In this document: positions 18,787 through 27,387 of the stretch, piece after piece
Layout: every line of letters begins with the position of its first letter
Position numbering within the stretch: position 1 is the stretch's first letter
Source of the DNA: Bifidobacterium saguini DSM 23967
Lineage (GTDB): Bacteria > Actinomycetota > Actinomycetes > Actinomycetales > Bifidobacteriaceae
Direction of reading: 5' to 3'
Assembly (NCBI RefSeq): GCF_000741715.1
Contig: NZ_JGZN01000005.1
Location: forward strand, 52 to 64,051
DNA length: 64,000 nucleotides
Program-made: the position numbers and the translations under genes
The notes under the pieces: model-generated
What the model was told of the DNA's origin: nothing
Databases searched by the model: none
The model's input: the letters and a program-made list of their open reading frames with translations, nothing else

Positions 18787-21700
18787 ATGAACAAGAATAC
18801 GTATGTGATTAATGCTTCCGCTGGCACCGGTAAAACCACCCAGCTGCTGCAAGACGTGCTCCTTGACTTGTTGGAGCGTAATCGCAATGCCGCAAGCCCG
18901 CAGTCCATTCGCACGTCCTTGGTGATTACGTTCACGGAGGCTGCGGCGGCGGAAATGCGTAGACGATTGGAGTCCAACCTTCGCTTCGCCATCGACTTCG
19001 CCACGGCCAACGCGCATTGCAACCCGCAGCATCTTATCAAAAACGATGATGAGTATGCTATCGGCGGCAATGATGGGGCCTTGGCACAGGCAATACTGAC
19101 CGATTGCCCATTGGCCTGCAGGGTGTTCACGCAGGCGCTCAATGACCTGCCGGCCGCACATATCAGCACCATCGATGCGCTCGCCAAATACATCGTGGAT
19201 CGTAATTTCGAACTGTTGCCTCAGGTGACGCCGGGGCAACAGATTCTCTCCGATGAAGCGATGCGCCATGATCTGCAACGGCAGGTTATGGACGACCTGT
19301 TCGAGCAATGGTACGGGGAAAACGATAGCCACCACGATGATTTCATGGACCTTTTGGAAGGTTTCGGCGGTGCACAGAACGACAACTCATTGCGCGCGCT
19401 GATGTTCCGTCTCTATGACACAGCGTTGACCAAGCCGGATGGTCTCGCATGGTTGCGCAACTTAAGTGAGCCCTATGATGTGAAGTTTGCCGCTGATAAG
19501 CCGGTGTATGGGGTGAGCGATGGGCTCGACCGGCGTATCGATACGGCTATTGCCGAGTTCAACAGTGCGTATCCGGAGTTGCTGAAGCGAATCGAATTCA
19601 TCGCGGAAACGTATGCCCCGCAATACCCGGACACCAATTTTCCGGAGGACAGCCATTATTTGCGATCGCTTTCCCAGCTGAGCGATCTGCCGGAACTGCT
19701 GCGCAACGGTACATGGAATGAACTGTATGCGCTGTTCCGTGACGAACAGGAGCATCCTGGTAATGGCCTGTACCATGCCATTACTACGAATTGCACTGAG
19801 CATACAAGTGTATTGAAAGATATTTTCAACAACAAAGTCAACACCACGCGTGAGGGCGTGAAGGAACTCGCGGGTGCGGTAGGAAAAGTCCAACAGCCGT
19901 TGAAAAAGATACTGTCGATATTTGCCTTCCCCCTGGAAGACACTAACCTGCTGTATGCGCAGATGAAGCATCGTCTGGATACGCTGGTTGACTTCATTCA
20001 TCTTCTGAATGATGCCTATCGCAAGAAGAAAGAGCACATGCGATTGGTCGATTTCAGCGACGTTGCGGAATGGGCGCTCTCCATATTGCAGGAGCCGGAA
20101 GCGGCGCAACGCATTCATGATCAGTGGCGTTACATCTATGTGGACGAAAGCCAGGACGATAACGCGTTGCAGAACGCGTTCGTCCAATACATCAGCAGTG
20201 AAGCGGACAAGCTCACGATGGTGGGAGACGTCAAGCAAAGCATCTACGGATTCCGCGATGCCTCTCCTGAAGCATTCAAGGAGATCTGCGATGAGGTGCC
20301 GCCGGAGCACACCAGCCAATTGTGGGTGAACTACCGTTCGACGCCGGAAATCATCACGTTCGTGAACGCTGTGTTCGATGGTCTGATGACCAAAGACATG
20401 GGCAAGGTGGACTACCGTGCTGAGAGGCTGCGCATGCGAGCCGATGCCCAAGCTGATGCGTCGGTGCGGGATACGTCGTTCCGAAGCGATGCCGTGGAAT
20501 TGCTGTTGTGCCTGCAAGGTGAGCGTACTGAGAGTGGTGAGGAGCCCGGCGGTGATAAGCCAGAACCCCAGCCGGTGCCTCAAGGCAATATGCGCAGCGA
20601 GCAGAACCAGCTGCAAGTGGACATGATTGTGCGCCGAGTACAGTCACTGATTGCCCAGGAAGGCTATTCGTATGGCGATATCGCGATTCTTTCGCGTGGC
20701 GCCACCTATTTCGGTGATCTGGCGGACCGGTTGCAGGCTGCCAACATTCCGGTGGAAGTGAAGGGCGTAGGCGATTTCTATAAGAAATCGGAAATCACCT
20801 TGGCGCTCAACTGGCTGCGAGTCATTGCCAATGCGCATCAGGATATTCCATTGGTGGCGGTGCTGCGCTCGATTGGCTTCACTGATGATGATTTGGCACG
20901 CTTGCGCATGCAGACGAAGGGCGGATTATATGGTCAGATTTGGGTGGCCAGCGACCCCGCGAATCGATTGCCGGTGAAATCCGGTGAACAGACGGCCGAT
21001 ACAGACCATGCGGATAACGCGAATGATGCCAGCCCTGACGATACCGTGACCGACTTGGCACATCAGTGGCGCACTCCGGAACTGACCAGCAAATGCCGGG
21101 CGTTCCTGAAGCTGCTCAATGATCTGCGGAACTTCGCATCCAGCCACCCGTTGGATGAAGTGCTATGGCATCTGTATGCGGTAACCGATGTATTTGATTA
21201 TGTGGGTTTGCTGCCGGACGGTGTGCAGCGCAAAGCCAATTTGGAGTCGCTGTGCGCCAAAGCCAGAACCTTTGAATCCACGCAAGGGCGTAATCTTCGA
21301 GCCTTCCTCGACGCTGTGGAATCCTGGGCGAAGGATACCAAGGCGGGGGAGGAGGCTTCAACGGTACCTACCAAGAACGCCGTGCATGTTATGACCATTC
21401 ACAAGGCCAAGGGCTTGCAATGGCCGGTGGTTATTGTGATGAACGCTTCAGGGGACCTGTTGAACAACGTGAAGAAGACATCTGTCCCAGTGGTGGAAAA
21501 ACCGGGTACGCACTATGGCATCGCGGGCATGAATGTGGTGTCCACAAGGCACGAATACAAGTTGGGTACGTTCCAGCGCGATGATGTGATGGAGGAGCTG
21601 AAGCGCAAAAGCGTGGAGGAGGAGCTGCGCCTGCTCTACGTGGCATTGACCAGGCCGCAGAAGAAGCTCATCATTGCGGCGAATGGCAAGAAAACCGAAG

Positions 21701-22992
21701 ATCACCCGAATGCGGTAGCTAATGCCGTTAGCGGCGTTGCAGTGCGAGAAGTAGATACTGTTTGCGGAGTACGCAAAGCGCTATCGGCGGAGTCGCTGAC
21801 GAGAACCTCCAATTATCTGTCCTGGATTCTTGGAGGATTGCTCGCCTGGCAGCAGTCGACGGATCCGGGTGCGGGCGCTCACGCTCCCGATGATTGGGAT
21901 GGTATTCACTCCGATGGGGAGTTCCGCGTCATTCCGGTTCCCCAAAACCCCGATGATGCCGATCCACAAACCGCCCGACAGGGCATGCGCATCACGGTTT
22001 CCGTTCACGCGGATGCTCCCGAACCGCAGACCGAGATGACCTCGGATACGCCAGGGTATGCATACACCAAGAAGCGCATGAATATTGCGGCTCAACGCCC
22101 GGAAGTGGACGGTGACAGTTTGCCGCGTGTGCCTGCGGCCGTCAATGCTTCCGGCGCTCGCTACTGGATGGCCAATGCTGCCCAGCAGGATACGGATAGT
22201 GACGATGATGATGCTGATGATTCGGCAGAAAATGTGATTGTGGACACCAAGGATGACTGGCGGCGCATGGACTTTGTCCTGCCTGATTTCATGGTGGCTG
22301 AATCCACCAAGCATGAGGCATCTCCTGCTGAAGTGGGTACTGGTGCGCATAACGTGCTGGAGATTTTCGATTGGAAGCAAGCGGAGAACATTGAAGCTTG
22401 CCGAGCCGGTCTTGAGCTGGCCATCGATCAGCTGCTGTATAAGCATGTGATTGCATCTGCAGTGGCCGAAACGTTGCGCGGCGAGATGATGATGGACAAT
22501 CTACTGTGGTTTGTCTCCGGTGGTCGCTCTGAGCATGGAAACGATGCCGATGAATCACCGGCGTTGCAGAAGCTTGCGGCTCAAATTCGCTCCAACCCCA
22601 ATAATCTGCATAGGGAGGAACCCTTCACCATGCTGATTGGAGCCCATGAATTGGCGATACTCAATGGCGGTAACGCGGATGTTGACAGTTCTGCGGATTC
22701 GGCTGCAGCCTCTTCGCTTGCTTCCATGAAGCATGAGGAGATTGTGGTCCGTGGCGTTATCGATGGTTTTGTGGTGGATGATGCCGCGAAATCCATCATA
22801 TTGTTCGACTACAAAACCGACCGGGTGCAGCGCGGGGAGGCTCTAGACGATTGGCAACAGCGTCTTGCCGGCGATTACCGAGCCCAGCAGGATCTTTACG
22901 CGCGCGCCTTGGAACAGCGCTACCCGGGATATCACGTTACCGAACGTTGTCTCATCGGATTGGCTGGGCATCGACTGATTGATGTGAGCTGA
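18787..22992 (+). CDS. addA: AddA-like UvrD-family helicase-nuclease
   Basis: 1401 aa with all superfamily 1 helicase motifs: Walker A NASAGTGKTTQ (about 9-19), TFTEAAAAEM, Walker B YIYVDESQDD, GDVKQSIYGFR, VNYRSTPEI, VMTIHKAKGLQWP and LLYVALTRPQKK. The C-terminal nuclease is present (GVIDGFVVD ... ILFDYKTDR, about 1320-1350). Long Asp/Gly-rich insertions near 575-600, 720-760 and 1120-1150 make it larger than Bacillus AddA. It is the motor and second nuclease of an AddAB-type complex acting on DNA ends. It is co-transcribed with the AddB-like gene (12-base gap) behind an island promoter motif. Confidence 0.88.
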   Translation: MNKNTYVINASAGTGKTTQLLQDVLLDLLERNRNAASPQSIRTSLVITFTEAAAAEMRRRLESNLRFAIDFATANAHCNPQHLIKNDDEYAIGGNDGALAQAILTDCPLACRVFTQALNDLPAAHISTIDALAKYIVDRNFELLPQVTPGQQILSDEAMRHDLQRQVMDDLFEQWYGENDSHHDDFMDLLEGFGGAQNDNSLRALMFRLYDTALTKPDGLAWLRNLSEPYDVKFAADKPVYGVSDGLDRRIDTAIAEFNSAYPELLKRIEFIAETYAPQYPDTNFPEDSHYLRSLSQLSDLPELLRNGTWNELYALFRDEQEHPGNGLYHAITTNCTEHTSVLKDIFNNKVNTTREGVKELAGAVGKVQQPLKKILSIFAFPLEDTNLLYAQMKHRLDTLVDFIHLLNDAYRKKKEHMRLVDFSDVAEWALSILQEPEAAQRIHDQWRYIYVDESQDDNALQNAFVQYISSEADKLTMVGDVKQSIYGFRDASPEAFKEICDEVPPEHTSQLWVNYRSTPEIITFVNAVFDGLMTKDMGKVDYRAERLRMRADAQADASVRDTSFRSDAVELLLCLQGERTESGEEPGGDKPEPQPVPQGNMRSEQNQLQVDMIVRRVQSLIAQEGYSYGDIAILSRGATYFGDLADRLQAANIPVEVKGVGDFYKKSEITLALNWLRVIANAHQDIPLVAVLRSIGFTDDDLARLRMQTKGGLYGQIWVASDPANRLPVKSGEQTADTDHADNANDASPDDTVTDLAHQWRTPELTSKCRAFLKLLNDLRNFASSHPLDEVLWHLYAVTDVFDYVGLLPDGVQRKANLESLCAKARTFESTQGRNLRAFLDAVESWAKDTKAGEEASTVPTKNAVHVMTIHKAKGLQWPVVIVMNASGDLLNNVKKTSVPVVEKPGTHYGIAGMNVVSTRHEYKLGTFQRDDVMEELKRKSVEEELRLLYVALTRPQKKLIIAANGKKTEDHPNAVANAVSGVAVREVDTVCGVRKALSAESLTRTSNYLSWILGGLLAWQQSTDPGAGAHAPDDWDGIHSDGEFRVIPVPQNPDDADPQTARQGMRITVSVHADAPEPQTEMTSDTPGYAYTKKRMNIAAQRPEVDGDSLPRVPAAVNASGARYWMANAAQQDTDSDDDDADDSAENVIVDTKDDWRRMDFVLPDFMVAESTKHEASPAEVGTGAHNVLEIFDWKQAENIEACRAGLELAIDQLLYKHVIASAVAETLRGEMMMDNLLWFVSGGRSEHGNDADESPALQKLAAQIRSNPNNLHREEPFTMLIGAHELAILNGGNADVDSSADSAAASSLASMKHEEIVVRGVIDGFVVDDAAKSIILFDYKTDRVQRGEALDDWQQRLAGDYRAQQDLYARALEQRYPGYHVTERCLIGLAGHRLIDVS

Positions 22993-22999
22993 GCGATGT

Positions 23000-23081
23000 G
23001 CACACGGCAATCGACTCAGGCCGATTGCCCGTGTGCCTATAGGAAGGCCCTGAACCGAGCGATATGTTCGGTCCAGGGCCT
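23000..23081 (+). terminator. Tandem terminator hairpins after addA
   Basis: Two hairpins in series: GCACACGGCAATCG with its near complement (23000-23036), and AAGGCCCTGAACCGA with TCGGTCCAGGGCCTT (23044-23081), followed by TTCTG. They separate the addBA unit from the lipoprotein promoter. Confidence 0.7.
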
Positions 23082-23111
23082 TTCTGTGCGTGATATTTTT
23101 TCTTGAAATTT

Positions 23112-23149
23112 GAGGCGTGTCGCGGTGTTGCTGCATGTTGTCCGGTTTA
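23112..23149 (+). promoter_or_regulatory. Island promoter motif, site 8 (best example)
   Basis: GAGGCGTGT at 23112-23120, 17 bases, then TTGTCCGGTTTA at 23138-23149, about 78 bases before the lipoprotein start. The upstream TTGAAATTTGAGGCGTGTC is identical to that at 33609-33627. The 17-base gap is the usual distance between -35 and -10 elements. Confidence 0.65.
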
Positions 23150-23226
23150 TTGAGGTGAACGGTTCGCAGGGATTGCGAATCACAGTGATTCCGGTAAATC
23201 GGGAACATGTGAAAGGAAACGAGACG

Positions 23227-24294
23227 ATGAGAAGCTTGAAAACAATGAGGAAGACCGTAATAGCTGCTGTGCTTGCCTGTGCGATGGTAGCTCCGTTGAC
23301 TGCTTGCGGTATGGATGGTGCGGGTTCCGCAGCTCAGAAAATCATGGATTCCGTGGTTGCAGGAGACGCCAAGGCTGTGGCCGCGCAGTCGGTGATGACG
23401 CAACAGTTCTATGAGAAGGTGAACTATTTGAACGTCAAGCCGGCCAAGCCTGTGGAACAGGTGGAAGTTGGCAATTCGCAGAAGGTTGGCGATGATGTGC
23501 GCTCTGTTGCCGTCTCCTATGTGGTGGATGGTAAGAAGCAGGATGTGGATCTGATTATGCGCAAAGAGGACGGAAACCAGTGGAAAGCGGTGAATCCGGT
23601 GCTGTTCCGCATGGTTTCCGCTGTGGACGCTACCTTGAAAGGAGCGGCGACCACGTCCGATGCGAAGTATGCGATGGTTCCTGGAGTCTATGATGTACAA
23701 ACTAAGGGTTCCTGGTACGAGGGCTCTTGGAAGGAAACGATTACCGCAGACAGTAATTTCGGCAAGTCCATGGGCACTGGACTGGCTACCTTTGGCCATA
23801 TGAATGCGCTGAAGGCCACGGATGCCATTACAACCGATCAGGATATTCAGCAGGATTTGGCGAACGAAATCTCGAATCTCAGCATGTGCCAGACACTGAA
23901 GGAACTGTATCTGAATGGTCAGGACTTCGCTTTGGTGGTCGGCAAAAGTATTGCCAACGCATGCCGTTACGACGTCTCCGAAGTCAACTCCACCATTACC
24001 GAGTATTCTGCCAAGCCTGATAGCGACGGTGATTTTAATATCACGTTCGATGCGCAGGTTACCGGCGACGTGGCCGAATTCAAGGACGGTGGCGAAAGCG
24101 ATGACGAATGGACATGCCAGAGCGTATCTGGAGCTGGCAACCCGACCCAATGTGCCCGCTTCGTCCCCGAGCAATACGAGGTTAAGGGTCTTCAAGCGAA
24201 ATGCGATATCAATAACAACTGCAGGTTCGTAGACGTGGAAAGCACGTTAACTGCTTTCGCTGATGTGATTTACGCCGGTCACGGTACTGACTGA
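23227..24294 (+). CDS. Secreted lipoprotein of unknown function
   Basis: 355 aa from ATG 23227 behind GAAAGGAAACGAG. It has a basic N-terminus, a hydrophobic helix and the lipobox LTAC (Cys at about residue 25), so it should be lipidated and held on the outer face of the membrane. The mature part is acidic with several cysteines near the C-terminus (CQSV, CARF, CDINNNC). No domain is recognised. It is transcribed alone between two terminators and behind the island motif. Confidence 0.75.
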   Translation: MRSLKTMRKTVIAAVLACAMVAPLTACGMDGAGSAAQKIMDSVVAGDAKAVAAQSVMTQQFYEKVNYLNVKPAKPVEQVEVGNSQKVGDDVRSVAVSYVVDGKKQDVDLIMRKEDGNQWKAVNPVLFRMVSAVDATLKGAATTSDAKYAMVPGVYDVQTKGSWYEGSWKETITADSNFGKSMGTGLATFGHMNALKATDAITTDQDIQQDLANEISNLSMCQTLKELYLNGQDFALVVGKSIANACRYDVSEVNSTITEYSAKPDSDGDFNITFDAQVTGDVAEFKDGGESDDEWTCQSVSGAGNPTQCARFVPEQYEVKGLQAKCDINNNCRFVDVESTLTAFADVIYAGHGTD

Positions 24295-24306
24295 TGCGAA
24301 AACGGA

Positions 24307-24357
24307 AGATAGGTTGCTATCAGGAGCGTGCATTCTATGCTGCATAGCAACCTATCT
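24307..24357 (+). terminator. Terminator after lipoprotein gene
   Basis: Perfect 14-bp arms AGATAGGTTGCTAT (24307-24320) and complement (24344-24357), 12 bases after the stop codon. No T-run. Confidence 0.6.
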
Positions 24358-24901
24358 GCAGATTCAAAAAGTTGTGGAGTCAACTTACCGCAGTGACTAG
24401 CAATTCCTTGCGGGGTCGGGTCATTGCTTACGTACAGTAGGTTTCGTTCTTGACGATGCAGCTGATTCAGTGTGGCTTCGCTGTCAATGTGCGTACTTGC
24501 TGTTTTTGGTGGCGGACACTAATCTGCATTGGTTACGGCTGCATAATTAAAATTCAAACATTTGACTCAATTAATGAAATGTTGGTAGGGGGTTGCTGTT
24601 CTGGCTTTTCGTTGACAAATACCTATGGATTTTCGGACATGTGAAAGTTAAGCAAGGCCGGCTGCGGGCAACTTGTTGTACGGATGTCATATACCTAAGC
24701 ATATGTATACAATGTTGAATATCGCAAGTGGATTGGGCCCAATTATTGTTGGACGATTATTTGTAACTTACACGATGTTTCCAATTGTATTGGAGTTGAT
24801 TTCAGGATTCCCTGCGCGTTTTGCGATATGTTGGATTCTTTGACGATGACGGTCTGCACTGTCATGATTTCTCTTTAATAGTGGCGTAGTTAACGTGTTT
24901 T
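24358..24901. other. AT-rich gene-free stretch beside the restriction-modification module
   Basis: About 540 bases with no convincing gene. The longest frame (24450-24644) has no good ribosome-binding site and an unlikely composition. The sequence is visibly more AT-rich than the addA region, as is the module that follows, which suggests it arrived with the module. I see no attachment site, transposase remnant or tRNA. Confidence 0.5.
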
Positions 24902-24943
24902 CTAGTCTTTTCCACCGATTCTATAATCGGCGGAAAAGACTAG
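24902..24943. terminator. Terminator of the restriction endonuclease gene
   Basis: 19-base arms (24902-24920 and 24925-24943) with one mismatch and a 4-base loop. It lies downstream of the minus-strand gene and precedes TTT on that strand. Confidence 0.7.
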
Positions 24944-24976
24944 TCACGTATTTGCCGAGATGTTTCTATGGCGATT

Positions 24977-25903
24977 TCAATCAGGGATAGTAATCTCTGT
25001 AAGGCGTGATTGGTAATAATTTCGTACATATGGATGACTCTGATGTGCAGCAATTTGCTTAGTCAGATATTTACTTATTCCGTCAATGTCTTCTTGTCGG
25101 AAAACATAATTATCCCATTTGTGGAACGAATCGTACGCTAATTGCAGCAAATCTTCAAAAGTAACTACGCGATTAGCGTTGTTTCCGCTCATATATTTTT
25201 CTTGTTTAATATTTCTGGTGGTTGCAATGATGACATTCGCTTCGTAGCATGTATCAAGTGTTTCTTTTGTGATATCCGTATCCAATGTTGCCAAGTACAT
25301 GGAATGGGCGCCTGTCCGAGAGCGTTCTTCGGGAACCTCTTGCCAGCGTTCTCGCAATGTAGTTTTCGCTGAAACGAGAACTGTATTAAGTTTATTGAGG
25401 TTGTATTGTACAACACTGGGCGAGACGAAATCGACGAGTTTGGAAAGTCCACGGTGCATGAACTTATCTTTACCAATACTGCCTTGCGAATCCACGGGAA
25501 TGCCGGCGCCGATAAACATCAGTTCAATTATGGCTTCAAATTCTTTTCCTGCTCTGGATCGACGTGACTGTGTATTGGAAAGGCTGAGCTGATATATTGG
25601 CTCAGCGTTTAAGGTGACATATTGAGTGACGGCTTCGACTCCACTTAGTTTATCGTAGGAGTCATCATTTTCTGCTAGCAGTCCAAGTGCTTCCGTGGTG
25701 AACTTCCGCTCGCCTTCCAGATATTTTTCCCAGCACTTCGTACGCATGCTTTCCACGAATTCGCTGGCGTTGTTTTTGAAGAAATCTGGTTGCTTGGTGT
25801 CAAACCCTAAATCGACGAATGCGTCGTATGCTAAATCGAAAGGTTTAGGCATCTTTTGGGTACGAAGTTTTCTCGCCTTTTCCTTATATTCCTCGATATC
25901 CAT
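24977..25903 (-). CDS. Type II restriction endonuclease, SsoII/PspGI/EcoRII-C type
   Basis: 308 aa from ATG 25903 behind GAGGA. The core SRRSRAGKEFEAIIELMF matches the R-x-(S/R)-R-A-G-K-x-(F/L)-E helix of the EcoRII catalytic domain family, and a later VLVSAKTTLRERW segment supplies the x-K-T-T-L-R-(E/D)-R-W pattern of this nuclease fold. At 308 aa it lacks the EcoRII N-terminal effector domain and is the size of SsoII. It probably cuts CCNGG or CCWGG; which one cannot be told here. It is divergent from its methyltransferase with an operator between them. Codon use is more AT-rich than in flanking genes. Confidence 0.85.
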   Translation of the reverse strand: MDIEEYKEKARKLRTQKMPKPFDLAYDAFVDLGFDTKQPDFFKNNASEFVESMRTKCWEKYLEGERKFTTEALGLLAENDDSYDKLSGVEAVTQYVTLNAEPIYQLSLSNTQSRRSRAGKEFEAIIELMFIGAGIPVDSQGSIGKDKFMHRGLSKLVDFVSPSVVQYNLNKLNTVLVSAKTTLRERWQEVPEERSRTGAHSMYLATLDTDITKETLDTCYEANVIIATTRNIKQEKYMSGNNANRVVTFEDLLQLAYDSFHKWDNYVFRQEDIDGISKYLTKQIAAHQSHPYVRNYYQSRLTEITIPD

Positions 25904-25987
25904 GGCGTCCTCGCGTTCATGTGTGAAATAATGTTAATCATAATTACAATACTAATTTGATTTAAAACAAAACTCTTGGGATTTCAT

Positions 25988-26002
25988 GGGACAGATTGTC
26001 CT
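25988..26002. promoter_or_regulatory. Operator for the methyltransferase's N-terminal regulator domain
   Basis: GGGACAGATTGTCCT contains the inverted repeat GGACA-n3-TGTCC, 31 bases before the methyltransferase start and 84 bases before the endonuclease start. From memory, the SsoII system uses a 15-mer of the same form (AGGACAAATTGTCCT), bound by the N-terminal HTH domain of M.SsoII to repress its own gene and raise endonuclease expression. The same control is inferred here. Confidence 0.65.
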
Positions 26003-26033
26003 CTTATCGACACATTGTGGTACCTTCGAGGTC

Positions 26034-27179
26034 ATGTCTGAAAAAACAGTGAGTGCACTAATACGTGAAAAACGTCAACGGCTTCATATGACTCAAAAGG
26101 AGCTTGCTGATGCTACAGGTTTAGGCAAGTATGGGGATAGAACTATTCGTCGATGGGAAAATGGTGAGACAGAGCCTAAACCGCTTGAACTAAAAGCGAT
26201 TCTGCAGTTCCCTGAATCTGCGCCTTTTCCTAATAAAGAAACTGCGGATTACCGAAGCATTGATTTATTTGCCGGCATTGGTGGAACGAGACTTGGGTTT
26301 GTCCAAACTGGTCGCGTGAAAGTAGTTTTCTCAAGCGAATTCAATCCATTTAGTGTCAAAACATATCGAGCAAATTTTGGCGAGGAGCCATCTGGAGATA
26401 TCACGAAAATAGATGCTGAGACTATTCCTGATCACGATATTTTAGTGGGTGGCTTTCCGTGTCAAGCGTTCTCTATGGCAGGGCTGAAGCGAGGATTCGA
26501 AGATACAAGAGGAACGTTGTTCTTTGACGTTGCGCGTATCATTCGTGCGAAACGACCTAAAGCTTTTATGCTGGAAAACGTAAAAAATCTGATGGCACAT
26601 GATAAAGGTAAGACTTTTTCAGTGATTAGGAAAACTCTCGAGGATCTTGGGTATGCGGTTAATGCTCGTGTCCTTGATGCAAGAAAATTTGGCGTTCCTC
26701 AACATCGAGAGCGTATCTATATTGTCGGATTTGACAAAAGTCAAGTTCGACACTGGGAAGAATTTGAATATCCGAATCCACCATGCACGCCAACCAGATT
26801 AGGCGACATACTTGAACCTGAGGTTGATAGCAAGTACACCATTAGTGATCGGTTATGGCAAGGACACCAGCGACGAAAGAAAGAGAATAAGCTTGCCGGC
26901 AAAGGTTTTGGATATGGACTGTTTACTGCGGATAGCCAGTATGCGAACACGATAAGTGCAAGATATTACAAAGATGGAAGTGAAATATTAATAGAACAAA
27001 AAGGAAAAAATCCTCGCAAGATTACGCCTCGTGAAGCTGCTCGGCTCCAGGGTTTTCCAGAAGAATTTATCATTCCGGTATCTGATACGCAGGCTTACAA
27101 ACAATTTGGTAACAGTGTTGCTGTTCCCGTCGTGCATGCAGTTGCAAACGAACTGATTCGCGTATTAGACATGGATTAG
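26034..27179 (+). CDS. DNA (cytosine-5-)-methyltransferase with N-terminal HTH regulator
   Basis: 381 aa from ATG 26034; the in-frame upstream start at 25986 would overlap the operator. Residues 1-65 are an XRE-type helix-turn-helix (LIREKRQRLHMTQKELADATG, then RTIRRWENGE). The methyltransferase part has motif I DLFAGIGG, motif IV GGFPCQAFS with the catalytic Cys, motif VI MLENVKNL, motif VIII QHRERIYIVGF, and motifs IX-X ending in QFGNSVAVPV. It protects host CCNGG or CCWGG sites by C5 methylation, and its HTH probably regulates the module as in M.SsoII and M.EcoRII. It is AT-rich compared with neighbouring genes. Confidence 0.93.
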   Translation: MSEKTVSALIREKRQRLHMTQKELADATGLGKYGDRTIRRWENGETEPKPLELKAILQFPESAPFPNKETADYRSIDLFAGIGGTRLGFVQTGRVKVVFSSEFNPFSVKTYRANFGEEPSGDITKIDAETIPDHDILVGGFPCQAFSMAGLKRGFEDTRGTLFFDVARIIRAKRPKAFMLENVKNLMAHDKGKTFSVIRKTLEDLGYAVNARVLDARKFGVPQHRERIYIVGFDKSQVRHWEEFEYPNPPCTPTRLGDILEPEVDSKYTISDRLWQGHQRRKKENKLAGKGFGYGLFTADSQYANTISARYYKDGSEILIEQKGKNPRKITPREAARLQGFPEEFIIPVSDTQAYKQFGNSVAVPVVHAVANELIRVLDMD

Positions 27180-27204
27180 ATGGTCAGGTTCAATAGAGTT
27201 TTTG

Positions 27205-27275
27205 GCGTGAGCTTGTTTTGGTTTGTGCTCGTTTCTTTCATAGGGAAACGAGCACAAACCAAAACAAGCTCACGC
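27205..27275. terminator. 31-bp perfect inverted repeat after the methyltransferase gene
   Basis: 27205-27235 is fully complementary to 27245-27275 with a 9-base loop. It follows the methyltransferase stop by 25 bases, so it acts at least as its terminator. The 110 bases beyond it, up to the next stop codon, encode nothing that I recognise. Confidence 0.65.
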
Positions 27276-27387
27276 TGGCAGAGTGGTTTCTGGCAAAAAG
27301 AATCTATGGGAATGTGGATGGACAAGAAGGAAGTGCGTTGCTCTTTGCAAAACTGGTGGAATCAGTAATGCCGTACAATTATTGCCG

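Noticed and set aside
23112..23149. TTGTCC as a standard -35 box
   Set aside because: No TATAAT-like sequence lies 16-18 bases further downstream in any of the copies, so a housekeeping promoter reading was dropped.
17245..24195. Minus-strand frames of 306, 291, 384, 221 and 450 codons opposite addB, addA and the lipoprotein gene
   Set aside because: They lie fully antisense to genes with clear motifs, have no ribosome-binding sites and give no recognisable domain.
24450..24644. A 64-codon frame in the gene-free stretch
   Set aside because: No ribosome-binding site, unlikely Cys/Trp-rich composition and no coupling to neighbours.
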